This document shows positions 16,449-23,845 of a stretch of 23,866 bases of DNA, in pieces (positions within the stretch are counted from its first letter, which is position 1; the number at the start of each line of letters is the position of its first letter). The notes under the pieces were generated by a model, which was not told the origin of the DNA, made no database searches, and saw only the letters and a list, made by a program, of their open reading frames with translations. This DNA is from CANLBN01 sp050298695 (GTDB lineage Bacteria > Pseudomonadota > Gammaproteobacteria > Pseudomonadales > Cellvibrionaceae). Location: assembly GCA_050298695.1 (NCBI GenBank), contig JBNKUQ010000046.1:1-23866 (forward strand). The letters are read 5' to 3'. Position numbers and translations under genes: made by a program.

Positions 16449-17564
16449 ATGACGACAACGACTGATCCTAAAATTGCCCCTACCATTCTTTCATCCATCA
16501 ACTCGATGTTATCCGAGATAGTCGACCCCCTAACGGGCCAAGATTTACTCTCGTTACAGGCGCTCGATAATATCCAGTGCGTCGATACCCATTTAACCTG
16601 CCAGTTAACGCTAGGTTATCCGGGGGCTGATCAACGGGAAGCGCTTGTACAGGAATTAGGGAAGCGGCTATCTACTTTAGACGACCTTGACGAAGTGTCC
16701 ATTGATGCGGTTTGGCAACCTCCGACGAGTATGGGAATGGATGGGAAAAAGCCCATTGCTGGTGTGCGCAATGTGATTGCTGTTGCTTCTGGCAAAGGTG
16801 GTGTTGGCAAGTCCACCACAGCGGTCAACCTGGCTTTGGCCATGGCGAGCTTAGGTGCACGAGTCGGTATTTTGGATGCTGATATTTACGGTCCTAGCCA
16901 ACCCAAAATGCTCGGTGTTGAAGATCAACGTCCAGACGTCAAAGATCAAAAAATCATGTTGCCGGTGGTGGCTCATGGGCTGCAGTCTATATCGATGGGC
17001 TACTTACTCTCAGAAAAGACGCCTGCTGTTTGGCGTGGCCCCATGGCAACGGGAGCCCTGCAGCAGTTGATCTTTCAAACCCAGTGGGATGATCTCGATT
17101 ACCTATTCGTTGATATGCCCCCAGGCACAGGAGATATCGCGCTTACGTTGTCTCAACAGGTACCGGTTTCCGGTGCGGTCATTGTGACAACGCCCCAAGA
17201 TATTGCCCTGTTAGATGCCAAAAAAGCGATAGAAATGTTCGCTAAAGTGAATATCCCGGTATTGGGGGTGATTGAAAATATGGCAGTTCATCTATGCTCA
17301 AACTGCGGGCATAAAGAGCATATTTTTGGTGAAGGCGGCGGTGAGCGAATCGCCAACGATTACAATACCCGTTTGCTGGGGACCTTGCCTTTGGCGTTAT
17401 CTATACGAGAGCAGGTCGATGGCGGTCAACCGACGGTGGTCGCCAGTCCCGATAGTGATATTGCCAATATTTATCGCCATGCAGCTCAGCGAGTTGCCGC
17501 TAGTTTGTGGTTGCAGAATCTACAGGCTGAAAACATACCGGAAGTTTTAATAAGTGATGATTAA
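16449..17564 (+). CDS. mrp: Mrp/ApbC Fe-S cluster carrier ATPase
   Basis: A 371-residue P-loop ATPase of the Mrp/NBP35 family, which carries and delivers Fe-S clusters to target proteins. The N-terminal ~90 residues form a MIP18 (DUF59)-like domain. The deviant Walker A motif GKGGVGKS is at 115-122, ILDADIYGPS follows at 141-150, the Walker B-like FVDMPPGTGD is at about 220-229, and the cluster-binding CxxC (CSNC) is at 283-286. It lies divergent to metG, as in many gammaproteobacteria, and would normally be followed by dcd; here an orphan ParA gene intervenes. The ribosome-binding site is poor. The ATG gives the family-typical length. Confidence 0.95.
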   Translation: MTTTTDPKIAPTILSSINSMLSEIVDPLTGQDLLSLQALDNIQCVDTHLTCQLTLGYPGADQREALVQELGKRLSTLDDLDEVSIDAVWQPPTSMGMDGKKPIAGVRNVIAVASGKGGVGKSTTAVNLALAMASLGARVGILDADIYGPSQPKMLGVEDQRPDVKDQKIMLPVVAHGLQSISMGYLLSEKTPAVWRGPMATGALQQLIFQTQWDDLDYLFVDMPPGTGDIALTLSQQVPVSGAVIVTTPQDIALLDAKKAIEMFAKVNIPVLGVIENMAVHLCSNCGHKEHIFGEGGGERIANDYNTRLLGTLPLALSIREQVDGGQPTVVASPDSDIANIYRHAAQRVAASLWLQNLQAENIPEVLISDD

Positions 17565-17566
17565 GC

Positions 17567-17594
17567 AAGCCACAAGCCTCTAGCTTCAAGAAAA
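17567..17594. repeat. Degenerate 7-bp-period repeat after mrp
   Basis: AAGC, AAGC, TAGC and AAGA occur at 17567, 17574, 17581 and 17588, exactly 7 bp apart, starting 3 bp past the mrp stop codon. The TAGCTTCAAG block is shared with the array at 13916-13925. This is therefore a third, decayed member of the same repeat class. Confidence 0.65.
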
Positions 17595-17659
17595 GCAGCT
17601 TATTAAGGACTAAGAGTTTGGCACAGCCACAAAATCTCCCAAACACTAATTAGCTTGCG

Positions 17660-17671
17660 GCTAAATTTAGC
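17660..17671. promoter_or_regulatory. 12-bp palindrome upstream of the parA-like gene
   Basis: GCTAAATTTAGC is a perfect palindrome 72 bp before the ATG of the ParA-like gene. It could be an operator for an autoregulator or another DNA-binding protein. No regulator gene is present to pair it with, so this is only a candidate. Confidence 0.25.
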
Positions 17672-17743
17672 ATTGATTTCACCGTAATCGAGGAGTAACC
17701 TTTGCTGCACTGCGTCAAATAATAACTGGAGGCAAGGTAAACG

Positions 17744-18577
17744 ATGATACGAGTTATCTTTAACCGTAAAGGTGGTGTTGGTAAATCAACCATTGCTTGT
17801 AATCTAGCAGCAGTAGCCGCTAGCAGAGGTAAAAAAACCGTGGTTATCGACCTTGATCCTCAGGGTAATACCACGGCTTATTTAGGCCAGAACGGCAAAG
17901 ATGATCATATCGGGATGACAGAATTTTTTATGTCATTACTCAGTTATAAATACCGCGAATTTAAGCCAAAGGACTATGTACGCAGTACCCCATTCAAGTA
18001 CTTGGGTGTTGTTTCGGCTAATCCAGATCTTATCGATATAGAGCAAAAACTGGTATCGCGACATAAGATTTATAAATTAAAAGAGTTTCTTCACGCCTTA
18101 CTCGAAGAATATGACGAAATCTATATTGATACTCCGCCAGCATTAAACTTTTATTCTCTCTCGGCATTGATTGCCGCTGATCGTTGCCTCATCCCCTTTG
18201 ATTGTGACGTGTTTTCTCGAGAAGCCTTGTTTGAGTTAATGACAAGCATCGACGAGGTAAAAGAAGACCATAACCCTGAGCTAGAGGTCGAAGGGATTGT
18301 GGTTAACCAGTTCCAAGCGCGGGCAAATTTACCAAAAGCCGCCGTCAATGAACTCAAAGATAAGGGTTATAAAATGTTAGAACCCTATATCTCGACCTCA
18401 ATTAAAATTCGCGAGTCTCATGAATTGGCTAAGCCCATGGTTTTCTTTTTACCTAAACATAAAATCACTGAAGAATTTACTGCGCTTTATTCCTCTCTAA
18501 GTGGGGTAGAGAAAGCAGATGATTTAATAAGCCATGAAATAGTGCTTAATGAACAAAGTGTGCTAGAAGAAGCTTAA
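17744..18577 (+). CDS. Orphan ParA-family ATPase
   Basis: A 277-residue ParA/Soj-type ATPase. The Walker A motif KGGVGKST is at 9-16, the A' motif DLDPQGN at 36-42, and the Walker B IYIDTPP at 126-132. There is no N-terminal HTH domain, so this is the short type. ParA proteins bind DNA non-specifically with ATP and position plasmids, chromosome regions or protein complexes. No parB, parS cluster or cargo gene is visible next to it, and the true chromosomal parA normally sits by the origin with parB; this is a separate paralogue. GGAGG lies 10 nt upstream of the ATG. It sits between mrp and dcd, which are usually adjacent in relatives, and so looks inserted. Its cargo is unknown. Confidence 0.85.
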   Translation: MIRVIFNRKGGVGKSTIACNLAAVAASRGKKTVVIDLDPQGNTTAYLGQNGKDDHIGMTEFFMSLLSYKYREFKPKDYVRSTPFKYLGVVSANPDLIDIEQKLVSRHKIYKLKEFLHALLEEYDEIYIDTPPALNFYSLSALIAADRCLIPFDCDVFSREALFELMTSIDEVKEDHNPELEVEGIVVNQFQARANLPKAAVNELKDKGYKMLEPYISTSIKIRESHELAKPMVFFLPKHKITEEFTALYSSLSGVEKADDLISHEIVLNEQSVLEEA

Positions 18578-18627
18578 TGAAACTTATAAAGGATGCTCTA
18601 ATCCAGCGTGGGCATGGATGCTGCTAA

Positions 18628-18819
18628 CCACCTCTTGCCTCCCTCTCCAAGCATCTCTATTATGCAGCCCTGAACCTAGACTCCGCAGTTGGCCGCTTGA
18701 CGCCAATCTCAGTCGTTGATTGGCTATTCAAAAGATCAAGTCACAGATTCACTTTCAGGGGCGAGCCGAAAAACGAGTTCAACCGTGGATTCAAGGTTAA
18801 ATTCATCCGTTCTAAATAA
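18628..18819 (+). pseudogene. Possible C-terminal gene remnant before dcd
   Basis: A 63-codon frame without a start codon, open after a TAA at 18625 and ending at the TAA at 18817. Its end reads HRFTFRGEPKNEF, then NRGFKVKF and IRSK. The spacing of Arg, Pro and the GFKV block faintly resembles the end of formylglycine-generating-enzyme-like (FGE-sulfatase) domains, where Arg...Pro...GFR is typical. The resemblance is weak and the assignment is a guess. The stretch lies between the ParA-like gene and dcd and could instead be plain leader sequence of dcd. Confidence 0.25.
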
Positions 18820-18833
18820 TAGTTGGGGTACAA

Positions 18834-19403
18834 ATGAGTATTAAGTCTGATAAGTGGATGCGCCGTATGGCAGCCGAGCATGGGATGATCGAACCGTTTG
18901 AGGCAGGCCAGGTACGCTATGGTGAAAATGGCGATCGTCTAGTCTCTTATGGTACTTCAAGCTATGGCTATGATGTGCGTTGTGCGGATGAATTTAAGAT
19001 TTTTACCAATGTGCATTCTTCCGTTGTCGATCCTAAAAACTTTGATGAGCAAAGCTTTGTGGATATAAAAAGCGATGTTTGCATCATTCCCCCCAATTCT
19101 TTTGCTCTAGCAAGAACAGTAGAGTATTTCCGTATTCCTCGTAGTGTCTTGACGATTTGTTTGGGTAAGTCCACTTATGCGCGCTGTGGCATTATTGTAA
19201 ATGTCACACCACTAGAACCCGAGTGGGAAGGTCACGTTACCTTAGAATTTTCTAACACCACGCCCTTACCAGCAAAAATCTACGCAAATGAAGGCGTCGC
19301 TCAAATGCTATTTTTTGAGTCCGATGAAGTGTGTGATACATCTTACAAAGATCGTGGCGGGAAATATCAAGGACAAAGAGGGGTTACTTTGCCTAAAACC
19401 TAG
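18834..19403 (+). CDS. dcd: dCTP deaminase
   Basis: A 189-residue dCTP deaminase, which converts dCTP to dUTP and feeds dTTP synthesis through dUMP. The length is standard. Conserved blocks visible are SSYGYDVRC (42-50), GKSTYARCG (111-119) and PLEPEWEGHVTLEFSNT, with Glu138 the catalytic residue by homology; QMLFFES and YKDRGGKYQGQRG close the protein. The ATG follows a GGGG stretch 6 nt upstream. In Pseudomonas-like genomes dcd follows mrp directly; here the ParA-like gene and about 255 bp lie between them. Confidence 0.97.
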   Translation: MSIKSDKWMRRMAAEHGMIEPFEAGQVRYGENGDRLVSYGTSSYGYDVRCADEFKIFTNVHSSVVDPKNFDEQSFVDIKSDVCIIPPNSFALARTVEYFRIPRSVLTICLGKSTYARCGIIVNVTPLEPEWEGHVTLEFSNTTPLPAKIYANEGVAQMLFFESDEVCDTSYKDRGGKYQGQRGVTLPKT

Positions 19404-19436
19404 TTATCTTTATAGTGTATCAGTAGTTACTAACAA

Positions 19437-19582
19437 GAGATTTAAAAAGAGTACATGGGGTTAATATCAACATGATAATTATTTGTGGCGTCATTCCCGC
19501 AATCTGCTCCTGCGTTGCTCGAAGTACCCTAGGTCCATGTAGGGCAAGGCGGGAATGACGATGTATTCTTTTTAAATGTCTC
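19437..19582. repeat. Nested inverted-repeat element between dcd and vanZ-like gene
   Basis: Outer arms: ATTTAAAAAGAGTACAT (19440-19456) pairs with 19561-19577 with one mismatch, and GAGA/TCTC extend the ends. Inner arms: CGTCATTCCCGC (19489-19500) pairs perfectly with GCGGGAATGACG (19549-19560). A small CCCT/AGGG stem lies in the centre. The CATTCCCGC/GCGGGAATG core is a dispersed repeat type I know from many proteobacterial genomes. The element is 146 bp and has no coding capacity. It could be a small non-autonomous mobile element and would also act as a terminator for dcd. Confidence 0.65.
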
Positions 19583-19592
19583 GATAATATTA

Positions 19593-19958
19593 ATGATAAA
19601 TATATTTGCTCGTTTTCAATTGGCCTTTTTGCTATGTCTTTATCTCTATATGGGGCTAGCAAAAATTCCACAAAATATTAGCGCTAACTATAATGATTTG
19701 CTCATGCACTTTTTGGGCTATGTGGTATTGATGTGTTCCGGTTTTTTCGCCTTCCCTGATCGTAAATACGCAACCAAACTATTTATTTGCTTTTTTATCT
19801 ACTCATTTTTAATTGAGTGCTTGCAATATTTTTTACCTTATCGTTCTTTTTCTTTATTAGACCTCGTTGCAAATGGAAGCGGTTTGCTAGTAGGTATTGG
19901 ATTAAGCTTACTGTTGTTGCCCATATTTAACTATTTGCATCGTATAAAAATAGGTTAA
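19593..19958 (+). CDS. VanZ-like membrane protein
   Basis: A 121-residue protein with about four membrane helices. It matches the VanZ-like family: NDLLMHFLGYVVL with a conserved His near residue 39, the acidic IECLQYFLPYRSFSLLDLVANGSGLLVG block, where Glu, Gln, Arg, Asp and Asn are the family signature, then a final helix. VanZ itself contributes to teicoplanin resistance, but most family members are uncharacterised and need not be resistance proteins. The ATG lies 10 bp past the inverted-repeat element, and no clear ribosome-binding site is present. It converges on ppsR with a 9-nt gap; a short AGGTT/AACCT stem spans the end. Confidence 0.8.
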   Translation: MINIFARFQLAFLLCLYLYMGLAKIPQNISANYNDLLMHFLGYVVLMCSGFFAFPDRKYATKLFICFFIYSFLIECLQYFLPYRSFSLLDLVANGSGLLVGIGLSLLLLPIFNYLHRIKIG

Positions 19959-19967
19959 AACCTGAGG

Positions 19968-20786
19968 CTAAGCATTCACCCGGCGCTCAATACCAATACC
20001 ATCCATAATTCTTGTCGACAGTTCTTCAATCGATAAATGCGTTGAATTCAAATAGGGAAGTTTATGGCGATCGAGCGTTGCTTTAAATTGGCGAGTTTCA
20101 AATTCGCATTGTTTGATTGAAGCATAGCGGGAGTTAGCGTAGCGTTCTTCGCGAATACTGGCTAATCGGTCCGGTTCGATAAATAAGCCAAAGAGTTTGT
20201 TGCGATAAGCTTGTAGCGATTTAGGCAGGGAAGAGTCATCGAGGTCGTCTTCCGTAAACGGATAATTAGCCGCGCGAATACCAAAGTGCATGCCCAGATA
20301 TAAACAAGTAGGCGTTTTTCCGCTGCGACTTAGGCCAACTAATATGACATCTGCCATTGGGTAGTTTTTAATATTGCCGCCATCGTCGTTTTCTAAAACA
20401 TAATTAACGGCTTGGATGCGCTGATGATAATTTGACTGCGCCATACCAAAAGCTGTTCCAGGACTGGAATCGGCAGTGCGGCCGAATAAGTTTTCCATGG
20501 GCTCTAGAAAGGCTTCAAACATATCGAGCACCAACCCTTTCGATTCTCTAATAATTTCTCTTAATTCTGCATTGACAATACTGATAACGACTAAGGGAGG
20601 CCTGCCCATACTGTCGGCGCTATCGTTAACGCGTTGTGTCGCCTGCTTAGCGCGCAACTCAGTATTCACGTAGGGAAGAGTGACTTGATCGACTTGAAGG
20701 CCCTGAAACCGAGATAATAAGCTGTGTCCTAAGGATTCTGCAGTAATGCCTGTCCCATCAGAAATAAAAAAGGCGATATGATTCAT
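19968..20786 (-). CDS. ppsR: PEP synthetase regulatory kinase/pyrophosphorylase
   Basis: A 272-residue DUF299-family bifunctional enzyme. It inactivates PEP synthetase by ADP-dependent phosphorylation of a threonine and reactivates it by Pi-dependent removal, releasing pyrophosphate. The P-loop-like GLSRSGKT is at 151-158. The N-terminal ISDGTGITAESLGHSLL and the PFTEDDLDDSSLP and RYANSRYAS blocks are family marks. It is divergent from ppsA, its expected target, which strongly supports the assignment. The ATG has only a weak GAGAT site upstream. Confidence 0.95.
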   Translation of the reverse strand: MNHIAFFISDGTGITAESLGHSLLSRFQGLQVDQVTLPYVNTELRAKQATQRVNDSADSMGRPPLVVISIVNAELREIIRESKGLVLDMFEAFLEPMENLFGRTADSSPGTAFGMAQSNYHQRIQAVNYVLENDDGGNIKNYPMADVILVGLSRSGKTPTCLYLGMHFGIRAANYPFTEDDLDDSSLPKSLQAYRNKLFGLFIEPDRLASIREERYANSRYASIKQCEFETRQFKATLDRHKLPYLNSTHLSIEELSTRIMDGIGIERRVNA

Positions 20787-21174
20787 AAGTGATCTCTAAA
20801 TGTAGTTAGCCCTGAAAAAGCCGTCCATGAATCTTTTCAGAACGTCGAAGTAAAAATACTGGCGCCAATGCGTCGATTTGCTGGTATTTTTGCTTCTCGC
20901 AGCGGCTAATCGCCGCTGGGCAAAGACCATCCATGCTCTGTATATCGACCAAGAAAAATGCCTCGACGCCTATTTTCTGGTCGAAAATTTCATTAGATTA
21001 AAAGTTTATTCTTTTATTAACAATGCCCCAGGCACTTTTCATGGACGACTATGTAGATTGGTAAGTAATTCCCCGTATTCTACCCCACAAAACCACTCCT
21101 GTTTGCCAGCACATGCTCATTTCGCGATATACTGCACCGCAGTACTGAATTTAATGAATCAATTGGGGTTAACT
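20787..21174. other. ppsR-ppsA divergent intergenic region with hairpins
   Basis: This 388-bp stretch separates the divergent starts of ppsR and ppsA. An open frame in phase with ppsA begins with an ATG at 20878 and would add 99 residues, but that sequence is not PpsA-like, so I treat it as non-coding. Three hairpins are visible. GAAGTAAAAATAC (20847-20859) pairs with GTATTTTTGCTTC (20884-20896) with one G-T or mismatch position. CAGCGGC/GCCGCTG (20900-20918) has a perfect 7-bp stem and 5-nt loop. A third stem, TCGACC...GGTCGA, spans 20945-20984. The dodecamer around GTCCATGAA (20822-20830) is also inverted at 21038-21049. Regulatory RNA or repeat origin cannot be decided. Confidence 0.5.
21103..21133 (+). 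promoter_or_regulatory. Candidate ppsA promoter
   Basis: TATACT at 21128-21133 is a good -10 box, 41 bp upstream of the ATG. The best -35 candidate is TTGCCA at 21103-21108, with a longer than usual 19-bp spacer. It is a candidate only, but it fits a transcript starting near 21140 with a short leader, and it would exclude the long N-terminal extension. Confidence 0.35.
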
Positions 21175-23538
21175 ATGTCGGATTACGTGCTTTGGTTTGA
21201 TGGTCTGGGAATGAATGATGTAGATCGTGTGGGGGGTAAGAATGCTTCCCTAGGGGAAATGATCAGCCATCTAAGCGGAATGGGAGTGAGTGTCCCCAAT
21301 GGCTTTGCAACAACAGCCGCAGCTTTTCGTGAATTTTTGGATCAAAGTGGCCTCAATGAGCGTATTCAGGCAACCTTGTCTGCCTTGGATATTAGCGATG
21401 TGAATGCACTGGCTAAGGCGGGTGCCGATATTCGCCGCTGGGTGGTGGAAACCCCTTTCCAGCCAGCCCTTGAAGCGGCTATTAAAACCGCTTTTGAGAC
21501 ACTTCAAGACGGTAACCATAACCTAGCGGTTGCCGTTCGCTCCTCTGCTACCGCAGAAGACCTACCCGATGCCTCTTTTGCTGGTCAACAAGAAACCATG
21601 CTCAATGTCCGAGGCTACGACCAGGTGATGCATGCTATTAAAGAGGTGTTTGCGTCACTCTTTAACGATCGAGCCATTAGCTATCGTGTTCATCAGGGCT
21701 TTGAGCATGCTGAAGTTGCCTTATCCGCCGGTATTCAGCGCATGGTGCGCAGTGAAACCGGCTCTAGTGGTGTCATGTTTACCCTCGACACAGAATCGGG
21801 CTTTCGCGACGCGGTGTTTATCACCTCCTCCTATGGTTTGGGAGAAACGGTGGTTCAGGGCTCAGTTAATCCCGATGAGTTTTACGTTTATAAGCCTGCA
21901 CTCAATGCAGGTAAAACCTCGATCTTGCGCCGTAACCTTGGCAGTAAATTAATTAAGATGATTTACTCCTCCAAGCCTGATGAGTTAGTGGAAACCGTCA
22001 ATGTCAGCGAAGAAGAGCGCGCTCAGTTTTCCATTAATGACAGTGAGGCTGAAGAGTTAGCGAAGCAAGCATTGATCATTGAAAAACACTATGGTCGTCC
22101 GATGGATATCGAGTGGGCGAAAGATGGTGACGATGGCAATTTATATATTGTGCAAGCGCGTCCGGAGACCGTAAAAAGCCAAGAATCCGGCAATGCTATT
22201 GAGCGCTTTAAACTCAATGAAACCAGTGAGGTCTTGTGTGAAGGACGTGCTATTGGCCAGCGTATTGGCAAAGGTGTCGTACGTGTAGTCGACGGTGTTC
22301 ACCAAATGGACCAGGTGCAGGAAGGGGATATTTTGGTAACGGATATGACTGACCCCGACTGGGAACCTGTGATGAAATTGGCCAGTGCTATTGTCACTAA
22401 CCGGGGTGGTCGTACTTGTCACGCAGCAATCATCGCTCGCGAGTTAGGTATTGCCGCTGTCGTAGGTTGTGGCGATGCGACTCAAAAACTAGCAACAGGT
22501 ACACCGGTCACGGTTTCTTGTGCTGAGGGTGACACGGGTTTTGTGTACAAAGGCCAGCTCGACTACACCCAATCAGAAGATCAAATCGACACTATGCCCG
22601 AGCTTCCCTTTAAAATCATGATGAATGTGGGTAACCCCGATCGCGCCATGTCGTTTGCGAGTCTGCCTAATAAAGGTGTAGGTCTAGCTCGCCTTGAATT
22701 TATTATTAACCGTATGGTGGGTGTGCACCCTAAAGCCTTATTGGATTTTGAAAAACTCGATGCCGATTTAAAAGCGACCGTCGCTAAGCATATAGCGGGT
22801 TATGCAAGTCCGGCTGACTACTTTGTTGAAAAAGTGGTTGAGGGTGTTTCCACCATTGCTGCCGCTTTTGCACCGGAAACGGTGATTGTGCGGATGTCGG
22901 ATTTTAAATCCAATGAGTATGCCCACTTGATTGGCGGTACCCAGTACGAACCTGACGAAGAAAACCCGATGATTGGTTATCGCGGTGCTTCCCGTTATAT
23001 CTCTGAATCCTTCCGTGAGTGTTTTGCGTTGGAGTGTAAGGCCCTGCGTAAAGTCCGTGAAGAGATGGGCCTGGAAAACGTGCAGATTATGATTCCCTTT
23101 GTGCGAACGGTCGATGAAGCCCGTCAAGTCACCGAGCTACTGGCAGAATATGGCCTTAAACGAGGGGAAAAAGGCTTAAAGCTGATTATGATGTGTGAAC
23201 TACCCTCGAATGCCTTATTGGCCGAGCAGTTTTTAGAGTATTTTGACGGCTTCTCCATCGGTTCCAATGACTTGACCCAACTTACCCTCGGCTTAGACCG
23301 CGATTCGGGGCTGATTGCACATTTGTTTGACGAACGTAACGATGCCGTTAAAGCATTGTTAAAACTAGCGATACAAGCCTGTAAAAAAGCCAATAAATAC
23401 GTGGGCATCTGTGGGCAAGGTCCATCAGACCATAGCGATTTTGCACAGTGGTTAATGGAGCAAGGAATTGATTCAATATCGCTCAACCCCGATTCAGTCA
23501 TCGATACCTGGTTGCACTTAGCAAAAAATAGTAAATAA
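21175..23538 (+). CDS. ppsA: Phosphoenolpyruvate synthase
   Basis: A 787-residue PEP synthase (pyruvate, water dikinase), which makes PEP, AMP and Pi from pyruvate and ATP for gluconeogenesis. The length is close to the 792 of the E. coli enzyme. The N-terminal nucleotide-binding domain (about 15-340) shows VGGKNASLGEM and VRSSATAEDLPDASFAGQQ. The swivelling domain carries the phospho-histidine in GGRTCHAAII (His416). The C-terminal PEP/pyruvate barrel shows NEYAHLIGG, CELPSN, SIGSNDLTQLTLG and the active-site cysteine in GICGQGPSD (Cys746). I chose the ATG at 21175, preceded by TTGGGG 6 nt upstream and followed by the family-typical SDYVLWFDGLGMNDVDRVGGKN. An in-frame ATG at 20878 exists but gives a non-conserved extension. 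It is paired with ppsR. Confidence 0.97.
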   Translation: MSDYVLWFDGLGMNDVDRVGGKNASLGEMISHLSGMGVSVPNGFATTAAAFREFLDQSGLNERIQATLSALDISDVNALAKAGADIRRWVVETPFQPALEAAIKTAFETLQDGNHNLAVAVRSSATAEDLPDASFAGQQETMLNVRGYDQVMHAIKEVFASLFNDRAISYRVHQGFEHAEVALSAGIQRMVRSETGSSGVMFTLDTESGFRDAVFITSSYGLGETVVQGSVNPDEFYVYKPALNAGKTSILRRNLGSKLIKMIYSSKPDELVETVNVSEEERAQFSINDSEAEELAKQALIIEKHYGRPMDIEWAKDGDDGNLYIVQARPETVKSQESGNAIERFKLNETSEVLCEGRAIGQRIGKGVVRVVDGVHQMDQVQEGDILVTDMTDPDWEPVMKLASAIVTNRGGRTCHAAIIARELGIAAVVGCGDATQKLATGTPVTVSCAEGDTGFVYKGQLDYTQSEDQIDTMPELPFKIMMNVGNPDRAMSFASLPNKGVGLARLEFIINRMVGVHPKALLDFEKLDADLKATVAKHIAGYASPADYFVEKVVEGVSTIAAAFAPETVIVRMSDFKSNEYAHLIGGTQYEPDEENPMIGYRGASRYISESFRECFALECKALRKVREEMGLENVQIMIPFVRTVDEARQVTELLAEYGLKRGEKGLKLIMMCELPSNALLAEQFLEYFDGFSIGSNDLTQLTLGLDRDSGLIAHLFDERNDAVKALLKLAIQACKKANKYVGICGQGPSDHSDFAQWLMEQGIDSISLNPDSVIDTWLHLAKNSK

Positions 23539-23618
23539 AGACAAGGAAGTCGTCACAAAGTCTAGTCAGTCTGAACCCGAATGGTTTAGAATGCCTGCCT
23601 TTTCGCGATGCGGGAAAA

Positions 23619-23624
23619 TATAGT
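23619..23624 (+). promoter_or_regulatory. Candidate -10 box of the tRNA gene
   Basis: TATAGT lies 9 bp before the tRNA gene, which is a usual spacing. No good -35 box is seen at the expected place, so this is only a weak candidate. Confidence 0.35.
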
Positions 23625-23633
23625 AAACGTTTT

Positions 23634-23710
23634 GCACCCGTAGCTCAGCTGGATAGAGTAGGTGGCTTCGAACCACTTGGTCGGGGGTTCGAATCCCTCC
23701 GGGTGCGCCA
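23634..23710 (+). tRNA. tRNA-Arg (anticodon TCG)
   Basis: A 77-nt cloverleaf including an encoded CCA. The acceptor stem GCACCCG (23634-23640) pairs with CGGGTGC (23700-23706), followed by discriminator G and CCA. The D arm has AGCTCAGCTGGATAGAGT. The anticodon stem GGTGG/CCACT (one G-T pair) encloses loop CTTCGAA with anticodon TCG at 23668-23670, which reads CGA arginine codons. The T arm GGGGG TTCGAAT CCCTC is standard. A T-run (TTTTTT at 23711) directly follows and probably ends transcription. It lies about 95 bp after ppsA on the same strand. Confidence 0.97.
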
Positions 23711-23725
23711 TTTTTTCCTTTTAAT

Positions 23726-23845
23726 TCAAGCGGTTAAAGATTTTATAGCCGCTTCTCCTTTCTCCTCCCAAAATGCTGTGGGAGATTTGGGCTCTGTAAC
23801 ATAAACGGGGGATGGGTATTTATCGTACTCGGTTAATAATACCAT
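23726..23845 (-). CDS. Small hypothetical ORF next to the tRNA
   Basis: A 39-codon frame from the ATG at 23845 to the TGA at 23728, converging on the tRNA gene. It reads MVLLTEYDKYPSPVY, then VTEPKSPTAFWEEKG and EAAIKSLTA. An alternative GTG start lies 9 bp upstream, and an in-frame TAG lies near the window edge at 23862-23864. I recognise no family, see no ribosome-binding site, and cannot tell a real small protein from a remnant of a gene beyond the edge. Confidence 0.25.
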   Translation of the reverse strand: MVLLTEYDKYPSPVYVTEPKSPTAFWEEKGEAAIKSLTA

